Counted from the first letter of the stretch, positions 13,641 to 26,512 are shown. The stretch: DNA of 64,000 nt from Glossina fuscipes (GCF_014805625.2 NW_023998485.1:593511-657510), one strand, 5' to 3'. Made by a program: numbers and translations. Notes: generated from the sequence alone by a model not told the origin.

Positions 13641-16600
13641 ATCGCCAGCGTAGTTAGTAAAAAATGTCGTCACGTTTTCTTGGAATTAACTGTACATGTG
13701 TTAAAAGACGAGAAGCGATTATTTTACGCTCACCATATTAAAAGGTTGTGAGAAAGTTTAGTAAGAGCAGGCGAGTCAATCGTTTGAAGAGCAGCCATTC
13801 TATGTCTGTTAAAAACCTTTTTGTCTTTTAAACGGAAACCTTTTAAGTTTGATCTGCGTATAACTAAAATAAAAGTGCTCAACTCGTCCCAAAACTCAAC
13901 CATTGAACAACATATGACACAAAATACTCCCTTATGTGTACATCTGAACCATTTACTGATGGGTAAGAAAGCTCTGAAAGCATTTATATTATTTCTCTAG
14001 CCAAGATAATGTTTAAAGAACTTACTCAGTAGCTTCATAAAATTGATAACCAATTAAAGCCTAGAAATCGCGGTTTTGCAGGATCCTCGATTTTTGGTCA
14101 ACCATTCACCTCCATATATATAATAAATACGAAATCTTATTTAAACCCTGTGTTTCCGATTCATCAAAACGTGTGTAGTCTCAACAGAAAGTTAGTGAGG
14201 ACATTTTTTGACTCTATTGGAGTCGAGGAGCGCGCCACCGCGTGCTCGCTTCTATTAAAATGTGGTTTAAGTCTGACGTACTAAGTTCGAACTTTTTATG
14301 CTGATTTTCGGGTATTTAGGCATGAGAGATTTTATTGAAAAGGTCGTGGTATACTTATTGCTGTTCATAATGCAATACCATCCCAGATAGTTTTTGCATC
14401 TACTAGTCAAGATTTTGAAAACATCTGTGTCAGAGTGAAGATTAACGGTAAATATCTCCAAATTTCTTGTGCATTTATCTCCCCTCATTCGGATGTTAAT
14501 TCTTACATGTCTCTTGTTCAAATTAATTTTATTCACTTGAAAATTAAATGTTTTCGGATTAAAATCGTCAAAACATAGACCATATTTTCGAAGAAAGTGG
14601 AGGCTATTAAAAGAATCAATTAATTATTATTAACAATAATGACCAGTAAATGATTGCAGTTAATATTAAATTCACATTTACTACATTTCGTACGACTAAA
14701 TGTCGAGAATTTATTAAGTTCCCCATGGCGCTTGAAAAATTCTTCATTGTTGGACGTAGTCCAGAATTTCGTTTCACGTAACGTGTAAGAATTTTTTTTA
14801 TCGAAATATGTAAAAAATGCTTGGTGAATGGTAAACGAAATTTGCTCTGTTCAATATGGTTTTATTTATAAGAAAAAAAAGTATTGTAGTTTTTTGAATT
14901 CAACGGCCTACAAAAGATTTCAAAGATAATTTTATGTCGATTATTTGGTTTCTATTTGTAAATATTTTATACTTCCATAAAGATTGAAGCGCAATTAATT
15001 GCGATAATGGGCAATAAATTATTGTACTTTTTTTTTGTATGTATGCGCAACATAAAATACAACATTAAAATTTTTTTTTTACAAAAACTTACCTATTAAG
15101 GACCGAATTATGCAGGTAAACAATATGACCAAAGTTTTACAAAAAGTTAATCATCTTGTATTCAATGACTGAATGTGATTCGAACCATGGGCGTTCACTT
15201 AAAAGTTTATTAAGTGTGAAGACCGCGAACATGATCAAGAAGAATAATATAACGTATCGGTTAACAAACTGTATATTCAAGTTTGCATATAATATTTACA
15301 TATTATTTAAAAATTATTTAATATATGACCACACATGTAACAGTGCAAAACAAAAGCTATCAGGAAATAAGGGATATATCTCTAAAATTTATTGCAGATT
15401 TTATGGGACAATCTGTGTATCCGCTTAAGCTCTTAGAGAGCCTTCTCTTGTTTAACGCGAAGCAATGCCAGTCATAATATCATGCGTCACTTTTTAAGAT
15501 GTGTTTGTTTTTAATAAACCAAACAAAAACAAGGATTTGTTTACGATTCCGCATAAAAGTTTTGTTTGTTTACAAATTTTATGCTTTCTTGTTGTTCTTA
15601 TTCATCTTTACGAATAATTCATTCAGACTGAGTTAATGTAGAAGAAAATTCGGCAAAAATTTATTGGTTGTCATTTATTTAAAAAAATTTATTTGAGAAT
15701 CTTGTTGGTGGTGTTATGGGTTGGAAAAAAGATTAATTTTTCACAAATATGCTTTGATAAATTTTGATTTTTATGTTTGATTACGCTGAAAAGAAAACCA
15801 GGGATAATAATGGCTTAAATTAAAATACTCATAAAAATTGAAGATAAATCGGTTCACCTTGATTTGTAATTACTTGGTATCAATCAGTTGATTACCTCAT
15901 ATCAATCATTGGACAACATTGGGCAACAACAATAAAAAGATTAAAAAGGAACGAGAGAGCTTTATTTTGTTTTAATCGCATTCTTTGGTTTGCACTTTTT
16001 ATTCTTATATGTTATTCGTCGAAAACTGATTTACACTTCCCTCATTTAAAGTGAAGCAAGATGTTTGCACAAATTTTTTGCGATGAATTTTTTAGATAAT
16101 AGTTTAGCTTTATATCACAATTCCGTGGTAACTAAATCGATTCTTTCTATTTTTATGATACGATCAATTTATTTTGTAGCCAGTATCGTTTATAATACAA
16201 GTGCCTACCAAGTTCGTGAGGATGTATACAATGTCCGGAAGGATTTGTGGTAGATCCACCTTATATTTTACCGGTCGATACCGGCACATATTTAATGAAT
16301 TTGTTAGTCTTTTTGATATTAACCTGGGAAAAAGGAGACAAGCCTTTCATTTCATGTACAATATTGAAACGTGTAAGACCCTGGCAACAAGCAAAGTAGG
16401 ACTTGGGCATTCGTGTCATAATGCAAATATGTGAAGAAAATGCGAGAATTCTTAGGTTTCTCCGCTTCCTATTTCTTGAAAAGTTTGTACGATAATATTT
16501 CAAAAAATCGTTTACTTTCTTTTAGCAATTTGTTAACATTCTAGCATCAGTTGTCAGAGTAATACCTTTAGCAGAATAAGAATCCAGCCCATTTACCTTG

Positions 16601-17469
16601 AGTATATTTATATATGTTTATTGGATATTAAAGTAACGTGCAGAAAAATCCAATTAAAGTCAGAAATGTCTTTTAGCGAAGAATATAGAGAAAACTAAAC
16701 TAAATGTTAACTAAACCGATTCATTGAAATCCCACTAAATCCTTTGAAAGAATTAAAAAAATTTAAATTGAAATAATCGGTTAATGCAAAGGAAAGTTAG
16801 TTTCAAAAGCTTAATCTGTTATTAGTTCAAAATGGTTTGCTTAAAAGTACATTAAGTTGCAAAAAAGCGAACGGAAATGGGACAAAATGGTCTGACTTCT
16901 TTGCTAGACGAGAATAGAGAAAGTTTTATGGTGACTTTGTAAAAAGATATTATATGTAAAATAATTTTCTGAAATATATGTTATGCACGAGATTAAGTTG
17001 TTTCATATGTATTCCCCATTTAAAGAGGTGAATAAATTCGATGTGACCGAAATTCGATCAGTTCTGTGCTAAAATATTATGAAGTTAAGAAAAAAAAAAA
17101 TAGAAAAGTTTATATACCATTAAACAATTAAACTGATAGAGCAATGTGCCAAAGATACAGAAGCCCTCGACAAAATTAAATCTATAGCTAAAATATGCAA
17201 TTGCCCGTTTGACTGTACATGTGTAGATATGTATAGACACGCAAGTGGACACCATTTTATGCTTAAAAATTTTTTTCTTAAAACAAAAAAAAAGTCGGAA
17301 AATGAGATGTGCGCATAGAATTTTTCTTTTACTTCAAATTTTTACAAGCTACACGGAACAGCGAAAGAGCTCGAAATGCATTTAAATATATTTGACTGAA
17401 TAAAAATGGGGAACTAATATCTCTCTTTATCAGCTTAAGCCCAAAATGCATTCTTAACAAGTGATTGCT
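13641..17469. other. Long AT-rich intergenic stretch
   Basis: No gene, repeat boundary or RNA gene can be supported. Two overlapping antiparallel frames at 16201-16503 share the same bases and neither has recognisable content. Confidence 0.35.
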
Positions 17470-18330
17470 TGCATAGCATCTATCTGACAGGAGAAGTGTT
17501 GAGTCCAAATTCTAGGTAGGTCTTATAGGCCCCATATATAAGTGCTTCGTTATGTAGGAATCATCAAAGTCTTACGACCATCTTTTTATTCAGCCCAAAG
17601 ACTACTTTGCTTTAATTACAATTGCCAGATCAACGTACAACGATACAACGTTTGCAGTGATTTTAATGTAAGATGATCTAGGCAATGATAAAGGTTTGCA
17701 CTTGGAACGCTTGAGTGTCATTAGATTGGCCTTACATCTACACCAGTACTTTTATCTTATCTGCAAACATTAAAATGTTACTATGCTGAAAAATATCAGG
17801 AATCTCTTTAATAAATAAACACAAGAAATAATGGGCCTAAATGACTGACTTTGGTCACACTAGAAGAAACAGATATTAATCGTGAATAGTAATAATTCAC
17901 ACACTGCTCTTTGTGTACGATTAGGTAAGTAAGACAAAGACAATTTGCCTAAACAATCAGGAAAGTCAAGTGTGTACGTATAATGTCATTATAATCACTG
18001 ATTACATTTGGAAAAAGTTTTAAAAATATGACAAGAGATTTGCAACGATAGATTTGCCGCAGCAAAGCCCGATGCGAAAACTGCTTAGCCCACAGGACGA
18101 ATCAAACGTGTACTAACAAGACACTCAAACAATTTTGGTATTATCCCTAAGTTTAGCAATGCACCAATAATTATTGACGCTAGCATTTTTATGAAGCGGT
18201 ACTATAAAATTCGTTTTACATAAATGAAGGACTGCAAAGCTTACAAAGAATATTAGCGGCGTACAATGGAATTCTATCTGGACCCGGTCTAGTGCAATAT
18301 TTTAGATTCTTCAGACGAACAGAGACTCCT
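17470..18330 (-). mobile_element. Non-LTR retrotransposon remnant, RT domain
   Basis: In shifting minus-strand frames the RT order is visible: GPDRIP (18285-18268), then FIVPLHKNASVNNYWCIAKL (fingers, the family's 'PLHK.....NYRGIAKL'), then VSHLGPLFLVFI (about 17850-17810) and LMFADKIKVL (about 17775), the latter replacing the FADD catalytic motif with FADK. A thumb-like ALIYGAYKTYLEFG piece follows near 17540. Many stops and shifts make it inactive. The motif wording matches the Jockey superfamily (BS/Rex-like) and is close to the copy at 62290-62830. Confidence 0.7.
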
Positions 18331-18687
18331 TCTTTCATGAAAAAAACTGGTGAAGAAAGTCAAATGCTTTAAAAAAGTGTTGCATAGTAGTGTTGCTTGT
18401 AACAGGAACGAATCCAGGAAGTAGGTTTTGTAAGTCACCCAGTACTTACAACTTTTTTATGTAACCACGTTTTCATTAAGGAAAGCTCAACTTTATTGAA
18501 GGGATACCATTTGCTTTGGCGTCAATATACATAGACAGTTGTGCGATATAAATTTTGGTTCCCTACAAACTATAGTTCAGTGTGTATCAAAGTGCAAAGA
18601 GTCGGATGTCAACATCCACGGTTATTTACGTCAAACTATTATGTTGTTTTAAGCTGAAAAAAAAATGCAGCCAGGTTACGAAAGTAC
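18331..18687. other. Intergenic, no supported gene
   Basis: This may hold further, unrecognisable N-terminal parts of the adjoining retrotransposon remnant; nothing can be assigned. Confidence 0.3.
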
Positions 18688-19068
18688 TGTGAGGACCCAA
18701 GGTCGTACCTCGTTTTGGGCTCACTGGTTCTCCGTCTCTGGCTGGGGAGAGACGAGTGCTAGAGAGTAAGATAGGACAAGAGTAGTATAGGCGTAGTATA
18801 AGAATAGATTAAGATAGAATAAAAATAGATTAAGATAGAATAGAAGTACATTAAAATAGGATAAGAATAGAATAGGTCAAGTTAGTGTAGGTTAAGGATA
18901 GGTTAGAGAGTTGGAATTCAGTCGCCGACTAAGGTAGTCGGAATAAAATTGAGATTGAAATACTAAAAATAGAGGTCCCTGCAGAAATATAAATTTCTTG
19001 TGCGTTTCCACTACCCTGGGACGCTGAGCTCCCCCAGCCGTTAGGAAAGGGACGGAAACGTCCTCACA
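18688..19068. mobile_element. Candidate solo LTR
   Basis: The stretch starts TGTGAGGAC and ends GTCCTCACA, a 9-bp perfect inverted pair of the TG...CA type expected at LTR ends, with length 381 bp. Its composition differs from the neighbours: a GC-richer left end (18700-18760), a purine-rich run of degenerate ATTAAGATAGAATA-type repeats (18770-18900), an AATAAA at about 18942, and a GC-richer right end. No target duplication is convincing (AGTAC versus GTGTT), and no primer-binding site or polypurine tract was seen. It could also be part of another repeat. Confidence 0.35.
18762..18908 (+). repeat. Degenerate purine-rich tandem repeats
   Basis: Units resembling 'ATTAAGATAGAATA' and 'ATAAGAATAG' are repeated with variation, at least eight times. 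They lie inside the candidate LTR. Confidence 0.6.
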
Positions 19069-19768
19069 GTGTTTAAGTTGGCTTGCGAGATTTTTGTTTG
19101 AGGACGAACGCCTTGGAGACACAAATTAAAAAGAGTTTGTCGCACAATTAGTAACAAGTCAACAAAATTTTTCATTTCGTTTGGGAGAGATACGAAAAGA
19201 AGAACAATAGGGTTCTTATGAGCTAATCGGAGAGGTTGAAAATGCAATGGTAGCATAGAGATTCGCAGATAGAAATACAACAAATTTTTATCTCTGAGAA
19301 ATATTGGGCAGTACTGTAATTAACGTTAATATTTAATTACTTTTGCTTTACTAATTATTTAATATGCTTGCATGTAGAATTGCCTGCTGCAACTTGAAGT
19401 CTACGATCCATGTTTTCGAAAGTCTTCTGAAGTTTCGTACTCCATAAGGAATGTCAAAATTTCTTAGTTCTCTTTCATCGTTCAATTTTATATTTAAACA
19501 TTTTTGGTTTATGTCTGATTTGAATCAAGAACTAAAATTGAAAGGCTCGCCATCGCAAAACTTTAAAATTGTTGTTAAAGATCTGATTTTTAGTGTGTTA
19601 TGACTATACATATATATATAATATGTTATATATTTGAATGTTAGAAAAATCGAAGATCGTAGATTATTTCGAAAAAAAATTGCGATAGATGAAACATGAA
19701 ACCCAACTAAAATGAATCAGCAGCTGAATTCAATTGACTCCTAGAAGTAAATCTTATACTTTTCATAC
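19069..19768. other. Intergenic, no supported gene
   Basis: If the neighbouring 381-bp unit is a 5' LTR this would be internal retrotransposon sequence, but no gag or pol motif is visible. Confidence 0.3.
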
Positions 19769-20194
19769 TGTTACGGAAATCCCAAATACACCTCATTCCA
19801 ACTAATTGATTTTCCCAAAGAAATCAATTCCCTAGAAAGGTAAAAGCAAATTGCACATTCGCGGCGCGTCATGTAGCTGTCGGCCGAGGAAAAGATTAGC
19901 GGAAAAGCGAAATAACGGATTAAAAATGAAGCATTGAACTTAGGTAATAGTAATATGCTTCTAAAAATGTATACAAATTGATAATTTGCAAACGGCAGAG
20001 TCAGCCAGACGAGAAAATTTGAGTCGAATGAGAATATTAGAGTTGAGGAGTCGAGAGTACTGCCAAAGTAAAATGTAAATAGTTCTATCCTAAAACAAAT
20101 TGATTGTAAATAAAAGAGTCTTGTAGTGAAAAAGTGAAGTGTATCCACGATCTAATGGTACGAGTCCCTTCTTAGAAAAGCGAATTTCATAACA
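19769..20194 (+). mobile_element. Second candidate solo LTR
   Basis: The stretch begins TGTTACGGAAAT and ends ATTTCATAACA, an imperfect inverted pair of TG...CA type, with length 426 bp. An AATAAA lies at about 20107, where an LTR polyadenylation signal would fall. The flanks (ATAC and ATAT) are at best a degraded 4-bp duplication. No other LTR features were found, so this remains tentative. The long open frame on the minus strand here (19771-20148) is a by-product. Confidence 0.25.
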
Positions 20195-21869
20195 ATATAA
20201 TAAATTAACTTGGTTAAACTTTAGCAAAGAAAGGTTTGTGACTTACTTATTTACTCGCTTGCTTTGCTAATGTTCAAGTTCATTTATAAAGTTATAGAAC
20301 AATTTCAGGCTTGAAGTAAAACAAACTTTGTAATATACTTTTCTCATTACATTTAATTTTCTCTGCTTGCTTTCTCTTCAAGTTTCAAAGTTATTATTTT
20401 AATATTTCTAATAAGAAAAGAAATGCTAATTCAAAAAAAACTTTCCAAATTACTTTAAGTCTCTTCTTTTTTTGTTATATATTTTTCGAGGAAAACTATA
20501 CAATATTTATTATGAGGCTTTAAGCTTTTAATATTTAGGGCATAATTGTATACCTAAGCATCGTTCAAAACACAGTTTTTGTGCGCTACCATGTTTTGCA
20601 ATCCATTTCCTCTTTGTATTAATAGCCTTTGCGTAATTTTCAATTTTCTTTATCGTTATTAATTCATATTTTTGCTTTCTTCACACTTTCAGTTCCTACG
20701 GTAACTTTGTTTATAAATATCTTTAGCCAATTCTTTTTATATATTTTTATATCTTTTAATCATTCATCTTCGTATGAGTTCATTTATTTATTACGGTCTT
20801 ATATTCTGTCGAAAAAAAGAACAAGAAAGCCGGCCTTTAATACAACCAACGCTAATCTCGCTGACCTATTTTATTAGCGTCGATTTCAGCGTCGAGTTTA
20901 CTCTTTAATATGTTTTTCCCTTTATCTTCTTTTTTTTGTTTGTAACAAATTGTCAAACCTTATGATGCCTTATATCCACAGAGGCTAAAAGACGCAAAAG
21001 TTTGTTTCATAGTGACGCCAAAAATCGTTTGCAACATGTGACCACTTAGGCGTTTCATAAAAGCTTACTATGTAGTGAATAAAACGAAAGCGATCTTTAT
21101 GTATATTCACTATAGAGAATATATATATAAGAGATATAAGAAAAACAAATGCATTTTATCGCAGTTTTGGTTATTTTGTTCTAATTTAAATTGTCTTTGC
21201 TTAAATGGCTTTTAAAGCATGCACTTCCACGTAGTTTCATTTACTTAACCTAGTAAAACAAGTAAAACTATATTTACCGCTAGATGTAACCATAGTATAT
21301 GCAACAGTACCACAGCAGTAAGAGGCAAACTTTCAAGCATTATTTCAACGCCGTAAACACACATTTAAAAGCTAAATACAGCCAACTGTAATTAGTGGTG
21401 TAACCGGTAAAAAGGTACTACGAGTGCAATGGTTGAAAGAAAACCATCTAACATCTCTATGCGAATACTTGAGTGTAATCTGCGACGCCGTTACGCTGGG
21501 AAATAATTCCTCAAGCTATTATTGTAGTGGTAAGGTAATAAATGTAGCAGAGAGGAGTTACTCATGCTGACTTAATTGCAAAATTTCAACGAACACCTTC
21601 CTATACATTTAAAACGATTTGATTCGAATCAAAATTACGCTAAATCTTTTAAGGAAAGATCTTAGTATACAAAAAAAACGTTTATTTATTATTAATTTGC
21701 ACAAATATTTTTTAAAAGAATTATTAAAAACATCCCTTTTCGTAGAAATAAGTAAAGATGCGTTTGAAATTCGCCTACGGTGATTATGAAACGTATTAAA
21801 TTTAGCATGCAATTAGTATAGACTTTCTACATTTAATTCTTATTTTTATGTTAGCTTCGCTTCTTTAGT
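20195..21869. other. Intergenic, no supported gene
   Basis: Very AT-rich. An 82-codon frame at 20629-20877 starts with TTG and is dominated by Phe/Ile/Ser, as expected of AT-rich non-coding DNA. Confidence 0.35.
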
Positions 21870-22425
21870 GAGCATTTATTTATTTATTGAACGTGACATT
21901 GGTGCCCAAATCACGACAGAATATTTCGAAGCCGGACGAACAAGCGCAGTGTGTAGACGTTTGCAAATATACGGATCATTAAATTCTTCAGCTTATCTCT
22001 TAAAGAGATGAGAGCGTTTGTACTTTCTAGAAAGTTTGTTTTTTTTTATTTCTCAGTTTCCTAAGATTGTCATACAACCAAGGTAAAGAAGTGTATTCAT
22101 CCGACGGACTGTTAAATGATTGAACCGGAGTCGATACAGAAATGACAGACAAAAGGTTACCATATATATTCGGGACAAGACATTGAACCTAAAACATTTT
22201 TCAGATCGTGATAATTGGTTTTCTTGAACAAATATTTCCTAATACTTGACAGTTCCCTACTGAAGCCGTTGACTACCAAATCAGTCGGACATATTAAAGG
22301 AATAGGATGGTAGTTATCTTCCGGTGAAGCAAATGGCTCGACAGGGCAAATATGTATCATTGTGTTGTCCGAGGAGACCAAGTTTAATAATTTGTTATAG
22401 ATATTCGAAATGTGATTGTGTAATT
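21870..22425 (-). mobile_element. Non-LTR remnant: endonuclease C-terminus joined to RT thumb
   Basis: Minus-strand translation first gives an open segment (about 22425-22157) with LVSSDNTMI, then PVEPFASPEDNYHPIPL and YLFKKTNYHDLKNVLGS, matching the end of the endonuclease domain and following linker of Jockey-superfamily ORF2 ('LDLVF...DP..P.D.YHP.L', '..F.KANY..L...L'). Past a stop, a linker piece PWLYDNLRKLRNKKKQTF (about 22020) matches 'PPW....L..LRN.K...F'. Almost immediately after, DPYICKRLHTALVRPASKYS and VVIWAP (21960-21890) match the RT thumb. The RT fingers and palm, some 350 residues, are missing, so the copy has a large internal deletion. Confidence 0.7.
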
Positions 22426-22439
22426 AAATAAAAAAGATT

Positions 22440-22613
22440 TCTTGATACTTGCGACCCAAATACAGCTGACCAATCAAGAGAACATTGCAATGAAGACAAA
22501 TCGAAACGGAAGAAACGAGCCGTCAAAGCAAGTTCAAAGCATAATCAAGACGTCGTCATCGTTGGTTATCATAGTGTTGTATTCATGGAACACGTTCCAA
22601 AAGGTCAATCCGT
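22440..22613 (+). other. Unrecognised coding-like open stretch
   Basis: One plus-strand frame reads through about 57 codons with mixed, protein-like codon use, including Cys, Asp, Glu and a KSKRKKRAVKASSK basic cluster, and stops at TAG (22617). It does not begin with a usable ATG; an AG just upstream could be an acceptor. No family was recognised. A different frame over the same bases (22442-22660) is also open, so chance cannot be excluded. Confidence 0.2.
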
Positions 22614-22619
22614 TGTCTA

Positions 22620-23440
22620 GAGCTTCAGCGGCGCCTGCGCGCGCTTATTCGTTGCAATAATTTAGATTTATGGGGCATACAACTCCCCGCGTACTGTCAT
22701 ATTATTCATCAAATATCTAAAAAAAAAAGTCGTTCCATGACATGACTTCGATTGATCGTTTTCCGTTTCTGGAGAAAAGAAGACAATCAAGAAGAAGAAG
22801 AAAATCATGGCTTGGGAACAGAAATCTTCCAAGAAAATGGGTTCCCTGTTTCGAGCAATAGTTACCCAAAACTAGTAAAATAAGATTATGCCAACACCAT
22901 TTGTTTTGCAGGGTTTATTGCGGACGGTAACGAAAATTTTAAGGTCAAAGTTTAAATGAGCCCCACATCGTGTGTGGAGTAAAGTTAAGGTACCGCTGGA
23001 GCGATTTTTCAAATCGTTGCGGGCTTAAAAACGCAAACACTTTTCCTTGTCTGTGTTTTACGGTATATTTTCTCGTGAACACCTTCTAGTCTTTGTACAT
23101 TGATTTGGCAAGAAAGAAATTTCGGTTTGCTTTCTTTATGCCTCTTCCTTTCCCCCTCTGTCGTATATAAGCGATATACATATGTAAAATACGAAAAAAA
23201 AAAAATGAACGATGGTGAGAATTTCTTAATTGCTTTTTTGCCAACCAATTCAAATACATTTTTTTTTTAATAAGTTTTCTAGATAAACATAAACCAAAAA
23301 GTTTTATGTCAAACTTCGATTCGATTCATTCATTTTGCATCCAAACATTAAATGGACACGCGGACCGATAAGTGAACGTAACCGAAATTTTTCCACTAAT
23401 CACAAGGTTTTGGTGTTGAATTCCGATATTATTTTGAAGG
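22620..23440. other. Intergenic, no supported gene
   Basis: Short GC-richer pockets occur near 22620-22700 and 22960-23030, but no continuous coding frame or repeat boundary could be defined. Confidence 0.3.
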
Positions 23441-23506
23441 GTTTAGAAGTGTTTAAGACTGTTTAAGATTGCTTAAGAATGTTTAACCATGCTTAATAAT
23501 GTTAAA
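23441..23506 (+). repeat. 10-bp tandem repeat, about 6.5 copies
   Basis: Units start every 10 bases at 23441, 23451, 23461, 23471, 23481 and 23491, with consensus GTTTAAGAAT or GCTTAAGAAT, and a partial unit follows. Confidence 0.75.
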
Positions 23507-24219
23507 AAAACAGAGATTATAATTATTTAGAAGCAAAACAAGTATATAGGCGTATATATAAAAGGCGCGGAGTGTAGCGGTTTTTGCGTAGGTTTTTAAA
23601 AATAACACGTTGTCAGTTTACAGATTCGCTCTAATTCAATCACAAAAATAAGCCTCGAAAGTGCCATCCATCGTAGAGCATAACTTTTCCAGAAATGAGT
23701 GATTATTGCACACATACATTTTTTTTTTGTTACACCACGTCGAAAATTGAAAATACTGAAAAATTTGACCTACTAACGTTATTAACAGCATGATAATAAT
23801 AAAAGCAATAAATACAAGCCGCAGGAAGAAATAACAAAAAACATTTGCAACATTTGAAGAATTCACAAAAAATTATAAAGAAAGAAATGTAGGAAGTTTG
23901 AGTAAACTAAGCAGAGCTTACGCAAGCGTATCAAAATTTAGTGGAAAAACAACTGACTTCACTGTACTGAAAAGCATCTGAAAATTTAACAAAATTTTTA
24001 ATAACAAAATGAAAATGTGCAGTGTTTATAACTAGGCATTATCATTTAATACATTTTCCTAGTGTTATTTATTGTTAACTGATTAAATTTTTGTGTTCTT
24101 ATGCAAAAATCAGAAAAACCATATTTATTATATAAAATATTTATTTTGGTTCAGCTTCTTTCTAACTAAACAATTTTGCTTAGGATGTATTTTATTTTCA
24201 ATTTACCGCTGTTTTCTCT
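23507..24219. other. Intergenic, no supported gene
   Basis: A TATATAAAAGG box-like string occurs at 23555 and a TCAGTT initiator-like string at 23613, but their spacing (60 bp) is wrong for one core promoter and no gene follows. Confidence 0.3.
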
Positions 24220-25460
24220 TATAAACGCAATTGTAAAGAGCCCGTGCTAAAGCCCGTGAAACGAATCTTAACGAAATGCGTAAGCAATTGTGCTTACTTC
24301 CAATTTGACAATTTGAGAGGCTCCAGCTAGCAACCATGCTTCTAGATTATTTTTAATTATTTCGCGCTGGTGAATGACATTAGGTAACATCAGGTATAAT
24401 CTTCATGCTGACTGAACGTTGTTTTCTCTCGGCAAATAACCAGAAATAATTTTTTTAATAGACTCTTTATGCCTTGACGACACATTACGTCCATTTGCAC
24501 TGTTATGAATTGGTAAATTTTCCGCTTCATAATTAAATGTTCTTTCTTTTGCACATGTAGTAACAAAAATTTTTTATTAAGATCATGTCCTGTAATTGCA
24601 TCACACCTTAATACCAAAAATTCACGTTGTATTTCCACGCTGTGTGTGTTTATTTCGACTTTTAATTTACCAATCGTATTTGTGTGCGCTTTGCAAAGCA
24701 TAAAGCTTTTTGACATAAGTTTGTACGTGATCTTTAAAGGTCTTCTTGCAGGCACTTTATTTTATAATACAAACACCAGAACCAGTGTTTATTGAAACAC
24801 AGATTTGTACATCGTTTATTAAAACTTTTTTTGTTCGGTTTTCTTCCACAACAACGTTTATTTCTTCTTTATTTTAATGTTGTTTTTCGCAATTTTTAAA
24901 AATATGTCCATATCCATTACATTTAAAACCTTTAATTGCTGATTTGGACTCTTCTTTTTGTGTTCTGTTGAGCCGCAATTCCCACACCATTCCCACAATT
25001 GTAGCAAAGTTATACTCTGTTCATTTTCTTCCTCACGCTTTGATAGTTTTCTCCTTGTATGTTACGATACAAGATAGTAACGTTTCGTATACTTCACAAT
25101 TTTCCCGAAGTTCTTTAAGTGTTCTAGCTGGGTTCAGTGGGCGTTTATTCTTGCTTTGAATTCGTAATCCGTTTACACTATATCTTGGATTAGTGATAGT
25201 TCATCAGCTGCCCCATAACAGAAATATTCCTCCCGTGAAATGTGTATTCATGGAATGAACCTTTTTTTAATTTATGCCTTTCTGATAAGCTTCGGCGAAT
25301 TTCGACACTGTTAAGAGTTTTATCAAACATATCTGTTAACAAAATTTTTAACATCACTCGCTCAGTTGTTCAGCATCTAGAAAAAGTTACGCTGCACCGG
25401 TTATTTTATTATGTACTTGCACATACTTTTGTCCGTCAGATAAATTATTCGCGTTTGCAT
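24220..25460 (-). mobile_element. Ty3/gypsy-type retrotransposon remnant (gag to start of RT)
   Basis: In minus-strand order: a gag capsid-like segment (FHEYTF, then in another frame NGLRIQSKNKRPLNPARTLK with ELRENCEVYETL, about 25290-25080); a zinc knuckle in which CNGYGHIFKNC survives (24921-24889) while its first Cys has become Gly; a protease active-site region with INTGSG where family members have D-T/S-G (about 24793-24777); and a 121-codon open frame (24755-24390) with IGKLKVEI and AITGHDL, the second half of the retropepsin. Pieces resembling the pre-RT linker follow to about 24220. Frameshifts, stops and the lost catalytic Asp make it inactive. No LTR was found on either side. Confidence 0.65.
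24390..24755 (-). pseudogene. Retropepsin C-terminal half of the gypsy-like remnant
   Basis: This is the longest uninterrupted frame of the remnant, 121 codons. It contains TNTIGKLKVEI, EFLVLRCDAITGHDLNKKFL and then Lys-rich sequence before RT. In the family this corresponds to the protease flap-to-end segment with 'ITG.DLLG..FL'. The conserved Leu-Gly before the final FL is replaced by Asn-Lys. It lacks the active-site half, which lies just upstream in another frame. Confidence 0.6.
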
Positions 25461-25920
25461 ACTACTCAAATAATTTCTCTTTTCACTCACTTTAAAATAA
25501 AATGAGAGTATAAAAAAGACAACTTAGGTGAATGAAATAATTGCTTTTAATTAAGAAATAAAAAGCTTTATAAGTACTTACTAACATGTCCTATCAACGA
25601 TAATCGTTCATAATGTTCAGGACAACTTGAAAAGACATATTCTAGGATCACGGAAATAATATATGAGTGCTGTTAAGTCAGCGTATAACAATTCTTAATA
25701 TCATATTTCGTATTTCCTAATTTGTAACTATTCATTCTAATGATTTTGTCAGGTAAATTGATCATTAATAACGGCTAGCGAATGCTTTGGGTCATCATAT
25801 GGGAAACCTTTCTTTTTTTTTTACGTGCATTCAAGTAATAGATATATAATACCAACTTTTGCAAAATAGTTTTGAATTTTTCTAATTTGTAAGTCTTTTA
25901 TATATAACCGTAAATATAAA
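25461..25920. other. Intergenic, no supported gene
   Basis: This lies between the gypsy remnant and the 3' end of the BESS-like exon. If the exon is real, part of this should be its 3' untranslated region. Confidence 0.3.
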
Positions 25921-26217
25921 TTAAAACAAACACAAAAGAAAACGTTTTGTAATTTTTGTCCTACTTTTTGTTTCTTTTTGATTGCAAAGCTTACGCAAAT
26001 AAAGCAACAAACTTGACAGAAATATACGATCCGAGTCATCCTGCGTACTGCTCTCCTCACTTGAGCTTATATTACGTTTTGTAGCGTTGATTGCAATCGA
26101 AATCTTTTCGTCTTTTGAATTTTCTGATAATTACCTTCGATACAGACTGGATGTTCATCATAATCGTTGCCATTTTCGTCATCGTCCTGATAATTTCGGT
26201 TGAGGACGTGGTAAAAA
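25921..26217 (-). pseudogene. BESS-motif terminal exon, frameshifted (MADF/BESS-type regulator)
   Basis: After an acceptor (ACTCAAG at about 26224-26218) the minus strand encodes an FYHVLNRNY segment followed by an acidic linker rich in Asp, Glu and Asn (26216-26120). Near 26110 the frame changes by one base. The new frame continues with a Ser/Glu-rich stretch and DDSDRIFLSSLLLYLRKL, then a Lys/Arg-rich tail to a TAA at 25923-25921. That segment fits the BESS motif ('D..FL.SLLP.L..L....+...R.KI...L'), which closes insect MADF/BESS DNA-binding proteins; the FYHVL start could be the last strand of a MADF domain. The one-base shift is either a pseudogene lesion or an assembly error. The full gene is not identified. 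Confidence 0.5.
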
Positions 26218-26295
26218 CTTGAGTATAAAAATTCATTTTTAGTTATTTTACATATTTTGCTTAGTTTACTAACAAGTTGAAATTATTTTACCTAC

Positions 26296-26512
26296 TTTAT
26301 TGGGATAGAGCAGTGGTGGAAGCAAACCGACGGGATCGCTACACTTCAAATGTACGCGGACGTTATAATGTGTAATCCATCCTTGTGGTCGAAAGGTCAA
26401 AGGATGGAAACGAGCGTACGCACTTGTCGTTGATAAGCTAGCTAGTTCGGGCGAAATATATGGCTTCAATTTTGTCTCGCAGGCATTCCACATCGTTATA
26501 CCAATTCGAATC
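26296..26512 (-). CDS. Possible upstream exon of the BESS-like gene
   Basis: The minus strand is open for about 75 codons from an AG (…GGTAG) to CCCAATAAA|GTAGGT (donor 26295-26290). The intron to the next exon would be 78 bp, a normal fly size. The translation contains KIRIGITMWNACETKLKPYI and YNVRVHLKCSDPVGLLPPLL. No family is recognised with confidence; a weak resemblance to the helical end of MADF (ETKL...PELASL) is only suggestive. Against it, the phase at the donor does not fit the next exon without a frameshift. Confidence 0.3.
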